The notes below the pieces were generated by a model that searched no databases, was not told the DNA's origin, and was given only the letters and a program-made list of their open reading frames with translations. A DNA stretch of 43,660 nt from Lentisphaeria bacterium (lineage in GTDB: Bacteria; Verrucomicrobiota; Lentisphaeria; Victivallales; Victivallaceae). Where the stretch lies: NCBI GenBank assembly GCA_900768515.1, contig CAAGDG010000046.1:1-43660 (forward strand), written 5' to 3'. Positions within the stretch are counted from its first letter, which is position 1. Each line of letters begins with the position of its first letter. The position numbers and the translations under genes are program-made. Positions 23,775 to 32,418 of the stretch are shown here, piece after piece.

Positions 23775-26405
23775 TTGGGAACTGTCGATTTGTTGTCCGG
23801 AAAAGCAAAATACCTGATCGCGTTGATGTTAGGCGCCTTTCTGGTGCTTCCGGCCCGCGCGGCGACGCTGGGGGATTCGAAACTGCAGTTCAGCTCCCTG
23901 AAAGAGATCCGCGCCGACGACTGGAATATCGTCGGGAAGAACATCGTGGTGCGCGGCAATGTCTACATCCCGTTCGGGGATATTGAGATCTTCGCCGATC
24001 GGGCGGTGCTCAATGTTGAAAACAAAGACATCGAGGCGAGTGGAAACATCCAGTTCATGCGCTGGCAGTCCGCCGGAGGAAACGTGACGCCGGAACGGCT
24101 GGCCGAACTTCAGAGCAAGGCCAATTTGCGCGTGGAGGTCCTCGGCATCGTCGGCGACGGCTGGGGGGATCAGTCGATTTCGGTGCGGGGATCCGCGCTG
24201 ACCGACAATCTCCGGGCGCAGCGGCTGGTCGGCAACCTCGACACCGGCTACTTCCAGTTTGATAAAGTGCAGATGAAATTTCAAACGTTTGTCTGCCGGG
24301 CCGATTTCGGGGAGCGCAAGCCGGACGGCGTAATCAAGGTTAAAAACGCCGAGGTCAGTTCCTGCGAATACCTCGAACAGGACAACGCCCACTATTCGAT
24401 CAGCTGCGGCGAGGCGACTCTGACGCCGCACCGAACCGAATTTTACGGACTGGAGAATCTCGATACCGACATCGGCGACCACTCCATTTTCATCACCAAC
24501 GGTTTCTGGAAGGTGTACGGCGTGCCGCTCCTCTGGCTGCCGGTCTTCTACAAGCCGAAGGACGAGTCGCCGGGGTTGTTCAGCATCCAGTGGGGCGAGA
24601 ACGACGACTGGGGCTACTATGTGCTGATGTCGAAGCGGTTCGATTTCCTGGACTACCCGTCGATTTCCATGCGGGTGATGACCGACGTTTACAACCATCG
24701 CGGAATCGGTACCGGTGTGCGCGGCGATGTGACCATGCAGGACTCCTCGACCGACTTCTTCGCTTATGTTATTCGTGACGGAAATCGTTACCGCAGCGAT
24801 GATTACGAAGATTACAGAATTCACATTCCGATGGCGCGCTTCGACTTCAAGCTGAGTAATGTCACGCACATCACCCCGCGGCTGGATTTCCGCGGCAACA
24901 TCGAGTATCAGAGCGACCCCTACTTTGTGCGGGACTTCTTTGAGGCCCGCTACAATCAGGATCCGCAGCCGTCGACCTATGCGGCGCTGGAGCAGCAGTT
25001 CGACCACTTCAGCGCGTCGTTCTACATCCGGCCGAAGATCAACAGTTTCTACACCACGGTGGAGCGGCTGCCCTCCTTCCGGATCGACGTTCCGCGCCAG
25101 GAGCTCTTCGGAAGCAACATCTACTATCAGGGCGACTTCTCGGTCGACTACATGAAGATGAACTGGATCGACTTCTATTACGATTCGAAGCGGGGGCCTG
25201 ATATTGAACCGCTGCGCAACTATGAATCGTTCCGGATGGATACGACCCATTTTCTCTACTATCCGTTGAACCTTTTCAACTGGCTGACGGTGGTTCCGCG
25301 CGCCGGATTGAAACTGACCGCCTATTCGAAGACTTCCGAGGACAAGGTGACGGTTCCGGAGCTGCTGGGCATGTTCGAGGCGGCCGATCCGGAGAACACC
25401 GGGCGGATCAACGTCAAAAACTACGACAGCCGCGGCGGCAGCAAACTGCGCTTTGTCGGGGAACTCGGCGTCGAGGCTTCGACCAAGATCTACAACACCT
25501 GGCAGGATATCCGCAGCGGCTGGCTCCGTCTGGACGGGTTGCGCCACGTGATGCGGCCCTATATCAACTACACCTATATCCCGAAGCCGTCGGTCAGCCG
25601 GGACCATCTTTACTATTTTGATTCCATCGATCGGATCGAGGAGGAGAACTTCATCCGGTTCGGCTTGGAGAACCGCCTGCAGACCCGTAACGGCAGCACG
25701 ATCCGCGACTACCTGAACATGGAGAACTATTTTGATCTCTACATGGAGGATCAGGACGGGTACAACAATATCGGGGAGTTCTGCACATTGCTGACCGCTT
25801 CCCCGATCAAGGGATTGACGCTCAGCACCAAGTTTGCGATCGACATGGGAGGCAACAACGAGAAGAGTCCGCAGGTGCTCCGCAACGGGCGCGAGGCCGG
25901 CCATCCCGGGCTGAATATCAAATGGCTGAACCGCTGGAATCTTTCGCTCTCCTACGAGCCGATCGACGATTTCCTGTTCAATTTCTCCTACACCTACAAC
26001 CGTCCCTACGGTTCCCGGAGCGCGTATTCGATGGGGTCGACGCTGACCCAGTTTGACGCGGGGAGTTTCTTCGACAAGTATTTCGACGACCAGAATCAGG
26101 AGCTGACTTTCAGCATGCGTGTTCCCTTGACGCCGGACCGGCGGACATTCGGTTCGTACATGATCGGCTACGACATCAACTACGGAGCGATTACGGAACA
26201 CTATTTTATGGTGCAGAGACAGTTCCACTGTTTCGAAGTTTCGGCCGGACTCATGTTTGAACGCGACTACGACGACGGGGGAATGGACAGCAATTTCGTA
26301 TTCAACATCTATCTGACCGGTCTCTCCGGTCCGCTGCAGCAGGGGCAGAACGCGGTCCTGAGCGATGCGAACGAGCGTTTCCAGCGGCAGGGGTTCGGGT
26401 TCTGA
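23775..26405 (+). CDS. lptD: LPS-assembly outer-membrane protein
   Basis: Up to 876 residues. A signal peptide (KAKYLIALMLGAFLVLPARA) is followed by an OstA-like jellyroll (residues 45-110; VVRGNVYIPFGDIEIFADRAVLNVENKDIEASGNIQF) and then a large beta-barrel rich in aromatic strands. FYGLENLDTDIGDHSIFITNGFWKVYGVPLLWLPVFYKP is a classic LptD segment. LptD inserts LPS into the outer leaflet. There is no ATG near the signal peptide: TTG 23775 and TTG 23790 are both possible, and GGGA at 23777-23780 favours 23790. It starts 9 bp after the acyltransferase stop, so it is probably co-transcribed. Confidence 0.88.
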   Translation: MGTVDLLSGKAKYLIALMLGAFLVLPARAATLGDSKLQFSSLKEIRADDWNIVGKNIVVRGNVYIPFGDIEIFADRAVLNVENKDIEASGNIQFMRWQSAGGNVTPERLAELQSKANLRVEVLGIVGDGWGDQSISVRGSALTDNLRAQRLVGNLDTGYFQFDKVQMKFQTFVCRADFGERKPDGVIKVKNAEVSSCEYLEQDNAHYSISCGEATLTPHRTEFYGLENLDTDIGDHSIFITNGFWKVYGVPLLWLPVFYKPKDESPGLFSIQWGENDDWGYYVLMSKRFDFLDYPSISMRVMTDVYNHRGIGTGVRGDVTMQDSSTDFFAYVIRDGNRYRSDDYEDYRIHIPMARFDFKLSNVTHITPRLDFRGNIEYQSDPYFVRDFFEARYNQDPQPSTYAALEQQFDHFSASFYIRPKINSFYTTVERLPSFRIDVPRQELFGSNIYYQGDFSVDYMKMNWIDFYYDSKRGPDIEPLRNYESFRMDTTHFLYYPLNLFNWLTVVPRAGLKLTAYSKTSEDKVTVPELLGMFEAADPENTGRINVKNYDSRGGSKLRFVGELGVEASTKIYNTWQDIRSGWLRLDGLRHVMRPYINYTYIPKPSVSRDHLYYFDSIDRIEEENFIRFGLENRLQTRNGSTIRDYLNMENYFDLYMEDQDGYNNIGEFCTLLTASPIKGLTLSTKFAIDMGGNNEKSPQVLRNGREAGHPGLNIKWLNRWNLSLSYEPIDDFLFNFSYTYNRPYGSRSAYSMGSTLTQFDAGSFFDKYFDDQNQELTFSMRVPLTPDRRTFGSYMIGYDINYGAITEHYFMVQRQFHCFEVSAGLMFERDYDDGGMDSNFVFNIYLTGLSGPLQQGQNAVLSDANERFQRQGFGF

Positions 26406-26437
26406 TTTCCGGGAGCCGGCGGCGAGGAGGAATTTTC

Positions 26438-27418
26438 ATGTATATCGTGACAGGCGGGGCCGGTCTGATCGGCAGTTCCATCGTCTGGGGACTCAACCGT
26501 CGCGGTGTCGACGACATTCTGGTGGTGGACCACCTCGGGACTTCCGACAAGTGGAAGAACCTGGCGCCGCTCCGTTTCCGGGATTATCTGGAGAAGGACG
26601 TGTTCCGGAAGCGGCTGGCGGAGGGATGGTTCGATACGGCGGAGATCGAAGGGGTGATCCACATGGGGGCCTGTTCCGCTACGACCGAGCGCGACGCCTC
26701 CTATTTGATCGACAACAACTTCAATGCGACGCGGGAAGTTGCGAAGTTCTGTCTCGGGCGGGGAATCCGTTTTCTCTACGCATCGAGCTGTGCCACCTAC
26801 GGCGACGGCAGTCACGGATATGTCGATGACGAGGGGACGATCGAGCAGCTCCGTCCGATGAACATGTACGGTTACTCCAAGCAGCTTTTCGACCTCTGGG
26901 CGAAGCGCGAGGGGGTGCTTGACCGGATCACCGGCTGCAAGTTCTCCAACGTCTACGGGCCGAATGAACGGCACAAGGGGGAGATGCGCAGTGTGGTCAT
27001 GCGGGCGTTCGAGCAGATTACCGCGACCGGAAAGCTCCGCCTCTTCCGCTCCTACCGGAGCGAGTACGCCGACGGCGAGCAGATGCGCGACTTCCTCTAT
27101 GTGAAAGACGCGGTCGACATGGTGCTCTTCCTGTTCGAGGACCCCTCCCGGACCGGACTCTTCAACATCGGCAGCGGCCGGGCGGAGACCTGGAATGCGC
27201 TCGCCCGGGCCGCTTTTGCAGCGCTCGACCGTCCGGTGAACATCGAATACATCGACATGCCGGAAACCTTGCGCGACCGTTACCAGTACTACACCCGCGC
27301 CGAGATGGGCAAACTTTTTTCGCTCGGCTGGAGCCGTCCGGCGGCATCGCTCGATGACGCGGTCGCGGACTATCTGAAAAACTACCTGGTTCCCGGAAAG
27401 TATCTGGGGGACGAATGA
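26438..27418 (+). CDS. hldD: ADP-L-glycero-D-manno-heptose 6-epimerase
   Basis: A 326-residue short-chain dehydrogenase-type epimerase making the heptose donor of the LPS inner core. The NAD(P)-binding TGGAGLIGSSIVWGLN is at the N-terminus. IHMGACSATTERD is typical for HldD, and YGYSK (Tyr144, Lys148) gives the catalytic pair. SNVYGPNERHKGEMRSVVMRAF and RDFLYVKDAVDMVLFLFE match the family. GAGGAGG precedes the ATG. It follows lptD by 32 bp and overlaps the next gene by ATGA, so the string forms one transcription unit. Confidence 0.92.
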   Translation: MYIVTGGAGLIGSSIVWGLNRRGVDDILVVDHLGTSDKWKNLAPLRFRDYLEKDVFRKRLAEGWFDTAEIEGVIHMGACSATTERDASYLIDNNFNATREVAKFCLGRGIRFLYASSCATYGDGSHGYVDDEGTIEQLRPMNMYGYSKQLFDLWAKREGVLDRITGCKFSNVYGPNERHKGEMRSVVMRAFEQITATGKLRLFRSYRSEYADGEQMRDFLYVKDAVDMVLFLFEDPSRTGLFNIGSGRAETWNALARAAFAALDRPVNIEYIDMPETLRDRYQYYTRAEMGKLFSLGWSRPAASLDDAVADYLKNYLVPGKYLGDE

Positions 27419-28635
27419 CGCATCCGGCATCGGTGCCGGAGCGGGTGCTGGAAGCCGCCGTCTCCGGAATCGCCGCGGTCGAAACCGGCCGCGGCACCCT
27501 TGATGACTATCTCGATTTTGAACTGCGGCACCCGGAACTGCGCCGCACAGTCGGGAGTCTGCTCTTCCTCTGTTTCCGCCACCGGAAAGCGGTGGAGCGT
27601 GCGATTGACGCGATGTGTGAACGCGCACCCCGTCCCGGGTTGCGGCGGCTGCTGGCGGCGGCGCTGACCCAGATGCGTTATCAGACCGGCATCGCCCCGG
27701 AATCCGCGGCCAATGTCGCGGTTGCGTATGCGAAGCGCCGTGGAGGAGTCGGGGAGGGGAGATTTGTGAATGCGCTGCTGCGGCGGAGCGGCGCGGCGCC
27801 GTTTCCGGATCCGGAGAGTCCGGAGGAGGTGCTGCCCGATTCGGTGCTGGCGCGCTGGCGCGTCCGTTTTCCGGAAGAGACGCTGGCGGCGCTGACGGCG
27901 CTTTTTCTGAAGCCGGCGGCTGTGACCTTCCGGGCGGAACGGGCGTTCGATCCCGGGGAAATTGCCGCGGAGGCGCTTCCGGCCCGGGGGGGCTTCCGGT
28001 TTTTCCGGGCGGCTTCGGCGGCGGCGGTACTGGAATCGGAGGCGTTGCGGAGCGGTTCGATCTATCTGCAGGATCCGGCGACTTCGCTGGCGCCGTCGCT
28101 GCCGGAGTATGAAAAAATCGGTTCCGCACTCGATCTCTGTGCGGCTCCCGGCGGAAAATCGCTGATGATGGCGGAGCGTCTGGCGCCGGGGGCGGAGCTG
28201 GTTGCAGCCGACCGTTCCGCTCGCCGGCAGCGGCTGACCGAGGAGAATTTCAGGCGGCGGGGATTGCGGTATCCGGTGGTGATTTCGGAACCGGAGAAGC
28301 TGTCCGGTTTTTTCGATCTGGTACTGGCGGATGTTCCGTGTTCCAACACCGGCGTTTTCCGCCGGCGTCCGGATGCGCTCTGGCGGTTCGGTGAGCGGGA
28401 ACTGGCTGAAGTGACCCGAATTCAGCGTTCGATTCTGGAGGCCGCGGCCGCGCGGGTCGCTCCCGGCGGCCAGCTGGTCTACAGCACCTGCAGCATTGAA
28501 CCGGAGGAGAACGAACTCCAGGTGGCGGGATTTCTGGCGCGTCACCCGGAATTTGCGCGGGTCCGGGGGGAGCTGCTGCTGCCGTCGGAGGAGTCGGACG
28601 GGGCCTACGCCTGTCTGCTGCGCCGCAGTTCGTAG
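27415..28635 (+). CDS. rsmB: RsmB-like rRNA cytosine-C5 methyltransferase
   Basis: A 406-residue Nop2/Sun-type methyltransferase. The N-terminal 130 residues resemble the NusB-like RNA-binding domain of RsmB (ELRRTVGSLLFLCFRHRKAVERAI, LLAAALTQMRYQ, GRFVNALLRR). The SAM motif DLCAAPGGKS is at 240-249. DVPCSNTGVFRRRPDA holds Cys309, and VYSTCSIEPEENE holds the catalytic Cys359. RsmB methylates C967 of 16S rRNA; the exact site here is inferred. Start ATG overlaps the hldD stop. The 3' end overlaps the opposing GT2 gene by 31 bp. Confidence 0.85.
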   Translation: MTHPASVPERVLEAAVSGIAAVETGRGTLDDYLDFELRHPELRRTVGSLLFLCFRHRKAVERAIDAMCERAPRPGLRRLLAAALTQMRYQTGIAPESAANVAVAYAKRRGGVGEGRFVNALLRRSGAAPFPDPESPEEVLPDSVLARWRVRFPEETLAALTALFLKPAAVTFRAERAFDPGEIAAEALPARGGFRFFRAASAAAVLESEALRSGSIYLQDPATSLAPSLPEYEKIGSALDLCAAPGGKSLMMAERLAPGAELVAADRSARRQRLTEENFRRRGLRYPVVISEPEKLSGFFDLVLADVPCSNTGVFRRRPDALWRFGERELAEVTRIQRSILEAAAARVAPGGQLVYSTCSIEPEENELQVAGFLARHPEFARVRGELLLPSEESDGAYACLLRRSS

Positions 28636-29318
28636 AGCATCCGGAGGTACTGCCGGATCACCCGCAGCGAGAGTTTGCTCCTGCCGTGCATCCGGATTCC
28701 GAAGGTGATGCCGTACTCCCGGACCCGGTAGTTTTCGCCGGGTTCATGGCGGATGAGGTAGAGCAGTTCGAGCATGATTTTGAATCCCCGCGGCGAGAGC
28801 TTCGGGGCGACCTTCTCGAACACCTCCCGCCGGATCGCGAAGAATCCGGACATCGGGTCGAGCACCTTGACCCCCAGCAGTATTCTGGCCAGTGCGGTCG
28901 CGGTCCGGCTGATCACCACCCGGCAGGGGTTCCAGCGCTGCCGGAAACCGCCGCCGGGCGCGTAGCGGGAACCGATTACGAAATCACTCTCTTCCAGCGT
29001 ATTGAGCACCCCGGCCAGATCCGCGACATCGTGCTGAAGGTCGCCGTCCATGCAGCAGAGAAAACGGCCGCGGGCGGCGTGGAATCCCTTGACAATGCTG
29101 GGGCTGAGTCCGGGGATTCCGTCGTTGCGGACCACCCGGACCTCGGGGTGGCCGTCGCCGGCGTAGGCTTCGACTGCGGCGGCGGTGCCGTCGGGGGAGT
29201 TTTCGTCCGCGACGATGACTTCATAATCCCGGAGGCCGGATGCGGCGATCCGGTCGAGCAGGATCAGAATGTTCTCCCGTTCGTTCAGGGTCGGAATCAC
29301 GATGGACGATCTGATCAT
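28605..29318 (-). CDS. DPM1-like family 2 glycosyltransferase
   Basis: A 237-residue GT2 enzyme close to dolichol/polyprenol-phosphate mannosyltransferases. It begins SSIVIPTLNERENILILLDRI. The metal-binding region is FLCCMDGDLQHDV, and GSRYAPGGGFRQRWNPCRVVISR matches DPM1. Unlike multi-domain versions it has no C-terminal transmembrane helices. The product would be a polyprenyl-phosphate sugar, the donor class used by GT39 enzymes such as the one at 1327-2931. The convergent overlap with the rsmB-like gene is unusual but small. Confidence 0.82.
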   Translation of the reverse strand: MIRSSIVIPTLNERENILILLDRIAASGLRDYEVIVADENSPDGTAAAVEAYAGDGHPEVRVVRNDGIPGLSPSIVKGFHAARGRFLCCMDGDLQHDVADLAGVLNTLEESDFVIGSRYAPGGGFRQRWNPCRVVISRTATALARILLGVKVLDPMSGFFAIRREVFEKVAPKLSPRGFKIMLELLYLIRHEPGENYRVREYGITFGIRMHGRSKLSLRVIRQYLRMLYELRRSRQA

Positions 29319-29447
29319 CGGCAGCTCCAGTTCTCCTCCGTTGGGTTCGCATGGTCCGGCGATCGGGCCGGGACCGCCCGGTCTTCGCTGCGGCGACAGC
29401 CGGGCATGTTTATTAATAATAGTCCCAGGTATCGTTTTTTTCCACTC

Positions 29448-30155
29448 CTATCGATTGTTTTCCGGCCGCTTTTCGGGGAAACGCAGTTCGATCGGTTCGC
29501 CGCCGAACTTCGGCTTCCGTCCGAGAAGCCGGGTATCGATCACCGCCGCCACGCGGGCGGCCACCTCCCGGAGGCGATTTTTCAGCCACGCTCCGGTGGT
29601 TTTCACATCCCGCGCGGCAAACCCGATCGCGTCGATGCCGTGCTGCCGGGCGATGTAGATCGCGCGCTTGCAGTGGAACGCCTGCGAAATCACCGTGAAC
29701 TGTGTCTGCCCGAAGATCCGTTGCGCCCGGACCACCGAGTCGAGGGTGCGAAACCCGGCGTAGTCGGCAGCGATCGCCTCTTCGGGAACCCCCGCCTCGA
29801 TCAGCGCCAGCTTCATGTCGAGCGGTTCGTTGTACTCCTTCCGGCTGTTGTCGCCCGAGACGAGGATCATTTCGATTTTTCCGGCCCGGTAGAGCGCGGC
29901 GGCGGCTTCGATCCGGTAGCGGAAATAGAGATTGCCGCGCCCGTCGGCAACCGTCCGTGCGGTTCCGAGCAGGAGGCCGGTCCGGCGGGGCGGCGCCGAT
30001 TCGACCGACCGGTAGACCCGGTTGCCGCACGCCTCGACCGCGAGCTCGGAGCACAGCGCGAAGACCGTGCAGAATCCGGCCGCGCCGAGCCCGGCGGACA
30101 GGAGGGCGCGGAACGGCTTCTTTCGAATGATTTGAGAAATTCGCAACCGGAACAT
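29448..30155 (-). CDS. SanA/YdcF-like (DUF218) membrane protein
   Basis: A 235-residue protein with one N-terminal transmembrane helix (about 15-35) and a periplasmic DUF218 domain. The domain reads LLLGTARTVADGRGNLYFRYRIEAAAALYRAGKIEMILVSGDNSRKEYNEPLDMKLALIEAGVP and later FTVISQAFHCKRAIYIARQHGI. SanA and ElyC affect the envelope barrier and peptidoglycan or lipid-carrier metabolism; the reaction is not settled. ATG 30155, with GGAAG nine bases upstream, gives a SanA-like length; in-frame starts further up would add a non-homologous leader. It diverges from the HAD gene. Confidence 0.8.
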   Translation of the reverse strand: MFRLRISQIIRKKPFRALLSAGLGAAGFCTVFALCSELAVEACGNRVYRSVESAPPRRTGLLLGTARTVADGRGNLYFRYRIEAAAALYRAGKIEMILVSGDNSRKEYNEPLDMKLALIEAGVPEEAIAADYAGFRTLDSVVRAQRIFGQTQFTVISQAFHCKRAIYIARQHGIDAIGFAARDVKTTGAWLKNRLREVAARVAAVIDTRLLGRKPKFGGEPIELRFPEKRPENNR

Positions 30156-30260
30156 GAGACGATCTTCCGCCGGTTTCCAGACCATCCGGACCCGGGCCGA
30201 TACCATACCATCCGCGTCGGTCAAAATCCAGTTTCCGAATGACATTTCTGTTGTTTTTTC

Positions 30261-30288
30261 TTGCAAAAAACGGGGCCGGTGGTATAAT
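30261..30288 (+). promoter_or_regulatory. Promoter for the HAD phosphatase gene
   Basis: TTGCAA (30261-30266), 16 bp, TATAAT (30283-30288), 43 bp before the ATG at 30332. Confidence 0.65.
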
Positions 30289-30331
30289 ATGAGACGATTT
30301 GTTCTGAACTGTTTTTCCGGGGGATTTTCTC

Positions 30332-31162
30332 ATGACGCTGATGGAGTTCTGGGAGCGCGACCGGGAACATTTCGATGCCGTGCTGCTCGATCTGGATGGT
30401 ACGCTGCTGCTCGGAAGCCAGCCGCTTCCGGGAGCGGTCGCGTGGCTGCGCCGGTTGCGGGAGGAGCGGGTCGCGCTTTTTTTTCTGACCAACAACTGCT
30501 CGGATGTTCCGGAACAGATTGCTCTGCGTCTCACCCGGGCCGGAATTCCGGCGGACTCCTCCGAGATCGTCTGCGCCACGGCTCCGCTGCTGCGGGAGCT
30601 GGAGCGGCGCAACTGGCGCGAATTGCATTTCTTCGTGATCGGAACCCCGGCGTTCGCCGAGCGCAACGGGTTGCGCTTCCTGACCGACCCGGAACGGATC
30701 GGCGCGTGCGACGGGATTCTGTTTCTGGGAGGAATCCATGACTGGCGGGTGGACTTTCAGGCGGCGTTCAACGAGCTGCTCCGCCGTCCGGAGCTTCCGG
30801 TGGTGATTCCGAACCCCGACATTTTCAATCCGCTTCCGGGAGGAAAGATCTCCTTTTGTCCGTTTGGGCAGTTCGATCTGGTGGTCCACCATCTGGAACG
30901 GAGGGGAATCCGGATCGCTCCGCTCCACACCGGCAAACCGTTTCCGGCGATCTACGATGAGGTGATGACGATGCTTCCCGGCATCTCCCGGGAGCGGGTG
31001 CTCGCCGTCGGAGACTCTCTCTCCAGCGATGTGGAGGGGGCGAACCGCGCCGGCATGGTTTCCGCGCTGCTGCTGACCGGATTGACCGCCCCGGAAGAGG
31101 CCGCCGCCGCTTCCGGTCTTCGCCGTCCCTCCCGGCTCTTCTCCGCCATCGGCAAAGCGTGA
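30332..31162 (+). CDS. HAD-family phosphatase, NagD-like
   Basis: A 276-residue HAD hydrolase with a C2-type cap. Motif I is VLLDLDGTLL (Asp20, Asp22), motif II FFLTNNCSD, motif III HTGKPFPAIYDEV and motif IV AVGDSLSSDVEGANRAGM. This is the NagD/4-nitrophenylphosphatase pattern, cytoplasmic, removing phosphate from sugar phosphates or nucleotides. The natural substrate is unknown. GGGGGA precedes the ATG. Confidence 0.85.
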   Translation: MTLMEFWERDREHFDAVLLDLDGTLLLGSQPLPGAVAWLRRLREERVALFFLTNNCSDVPEQIALRLTRAGIPADSSEIVCATAPLLRELERRNWRELHFFVIGTPAFAERNGLRFLTDPERIGACDGILFLGGIHDWRVDFQAAFNELLRRPELPVVIPNPDIFNPLPGGKISFCPFGQFDLVVHHLERRGIRIAPLHTGKPFPAIYDEVMTMLPGISRERVLAVGDSLSSDVEGANRAGMVSALLLTGLTAPEEAAAASGLRRPSRLFSAIGKA

Positions 31163-31213
31163 TCCGGTCCGGATATGGCGTTTCCGCTTCCAGGAGCAAT
31201 TATTTTTCAAAAA

Positions 31214-31231
31214 AATTAGATTAGACTAATT
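31214..31231 (+). promoter_or_regulatory. Inverted-repeat operator 1, DtxR-box-like
   Basis: AATTAG-ATTAGA-CTAATT overlaps the -35 at 31230. Its TTAGATTAGACTAA core differs at two positions from the first 14 bases of the DtxR/IdeR consensus (TTAGGTTAGCCTAA). An almost identical arm pair lies at 31371-31388. Metal-dependent repression is inferred. Confidence 0.6.
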
Positions 31232-31257
31232 GCAATTTCATTTTGCCGCGCTATATT
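31230..31257 (+). promoter_or_regulatory. Promoter of the FMN_bind-ExbB operon
   Basis: TTGCAA (31230-31235), 16 bp, TATATT (31252-31257). It gives a leader of about 140 nt. A second weaker promoter may lie at 31343-31370 (TTACTG, 16 bp, TTAATA), directly before operator 2. Confidence 0.65.
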
Positions 31258-31275
31258 GTATGGCAAATGAGTTCG

Positions 31276-31312
31276 AGGAGGAAATTCCTCCTGACGGCGG
31301 CGCGGCCGCCGG
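31276..31312 (+). promoter_or_regulatory. Two leader hairpins in the operon 5' UTR
   Basis: AGGAGGAA-A-TTCCTCCT (31276-31292) is a perfect 17-bp palindrome. It is followed closely by CGGCGGC-GCG-GCCGCCG. They lie inside the untranslated leader and within a 33-codon frame (ATG 31267, TAA 31366-31368) whose start SSRRKFLL resembles a twin-arginine signal. That frame has no Shine-Dalgarno and would start a few bases after the predicted transcript start, so its translation is doubtful. Confidence 0.45.
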
Positions 31313-31370
31313 AGCCTGCCGGAAATATTTTTTCAGAAGGAATTACTGTTTCCGGATATGGTTTTTAATA

Positions 31371-31388
31371 AATTAGTCTTGTCTAATT
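31371..31388 (+). promoter_or_regulatory. Inverted-repeat operator 2, DtxR-box-like
   Basis: AATTAG-TCTTGT-CTAATT has the same arms as operator 1, 157 bp downstream. It lies 17 bp before the FMN_bind start codon, where a bound repressor could block a downstream promoter or elongating polymerase. Confidence 0.6.
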
Positions 31389-31405
31389 AACAAAGGAAAG
31401 AGAGG

Positions 31406-32395
31406 ATGTCGAAGAGGTGGGCCAAGGTGGTTGCCGGGGGATCGGTTCTGATTGCCGGCGTGTTTGCCGCGGGGAGCGAGGGAGCCGCGCCGGCGGTTCC
31501 GGAGGAGGTCCGGGCGTTTCTGCCCGGGGTGCGGGCGGTGTGGCCGGGGATGGAGGAGCTGCGCCGGGTCCGGGCGGGAGTCTGCGAACTGCGCGACCGG
31601 GAGGGGAGGAAGATCGGGAGTTTGCTCTACGAGACGATCTCCGACGCGGAACGGCAGTTCGGCTACGCCGGCACCATCGAAGTGGCGATTCTGCTTGACC
31701 CGGAGGAGAAGGTGGCCGGCGTCCTGATCGGGAAGAACCGGGAGACCCCCGCCTTTCTGAACCGGGTTCGGGCGCGGAAATTTCTGGAGAGCTGGAACCG
31801 GCTGCCGGTCGCCGCCGTGCCTGGTCGGGAGGTCGATACCGTGACCGGGGCGACTCTGAGTTCGAATGCGATCCGTTCCGGAGTCCGCAAGCTTGCCGCC
31901 GCTTATGCGGTTCCGGTCTCTCGGGAGGCGGTTGAAACCGCCTCCGCGGAGGAGGAGATCGCCCGCCTTGAGAAAAGAATCGCCGTCACCCGGAGAATTT
32001 TGAAGAGCAGCAACGTTCTGCTCAAACAGCTTGAGGAGCGCCGGGAGGATCATCTGAAACTTCAGTTGGTTGCCGCGGTCGAGGGAAAGCAGGCGGCGCA
32101 GGCGTATGCGAAACAGCACAATCTCTATTATTTCAACCACCCCGGACGTTCCCGCGCGTCCGGTCCGGTCGAGGCGGCGGCCGCCGCGTACCGGACCTCC
32201 GGGTCCGGGGCTGATCTTGAAAAACTCAACCGGGCATTGGAAGAGGAGTATGAAAGACTGCTGCTCTCCGTGCCGCCCCACAACGCCGAGCATGAAAAGT
32301 CGCTCGCCGCGATGGAACGCCGCCTCGCTTCGCTGAAGGCGGGTTCCACGACCGCCCCGGAAGAGGCGCCGGACAGTTTGAACCACCAACCTTAA
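31406..32395 (+). CDS. Exported FMN_bind flavoprotein with C-terminal coiled coil
   Basis: A 329-residue exported protein. The N-terminus is a signal peptide (KRWAKVVAGGSVLIAGVFAAGSEG). Residues 65-170 are an FMN_bind domain like RnfG/NqrC: TIEVAILLDPEEKVAGVLIGKNRETPAFLNR, then the flavinylation motif VDTVTGATLSSNAI, where Thr150 should carry FMN attached by an ApbE enzyme (not in this window). Residues 180-320 are helical and charged, probably a coiled coil. Proteins of this type carry electrons outside the cytoplasmic membrane, for example to reduce metals. It is first in a six-gene operon behind two DtxR-like boxes. AAAGGAAAGAGAGG precedes the ATG. Confidence 0.85.
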   Translation: MSKRWAKVVAGGSVLIAGVFAAGSEGAAPAVPEEVRAFLPGVRAVWPGMEELRRVRAGVCELRDREGRKIGSLLYETISDAERQFGYAGTIEVAILLDPEEKVAGVLIGKNRETPAFLNRVRARKFLESWNRLPVAAVPGREVDTVTGATLSSNAIRSGVRKLAAAYAVPVSREAVETASAEEEIARLEKRIAVTRRILKSSNVLLKQLEERREDHLKLQLVAAVEGKQAAQAYAKQHNLYYFNHPGRSRASGPVEAAAAAYRTSGSGADLEKLNRALEEEYERLLLSVPPHNAEHEKSLAAMERRLASLKAGSTTAPEEAPDSLNHQP

Positions 32396-32418
32396 TCATG
32401 GATAAGGAGCTGATATCG

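Noticed and set aside
23829..26228. Long minus-strand open frame opposite lptD
   Set aside because: Antisense shadow of lptD, without motifs or a ribosome-binding site.
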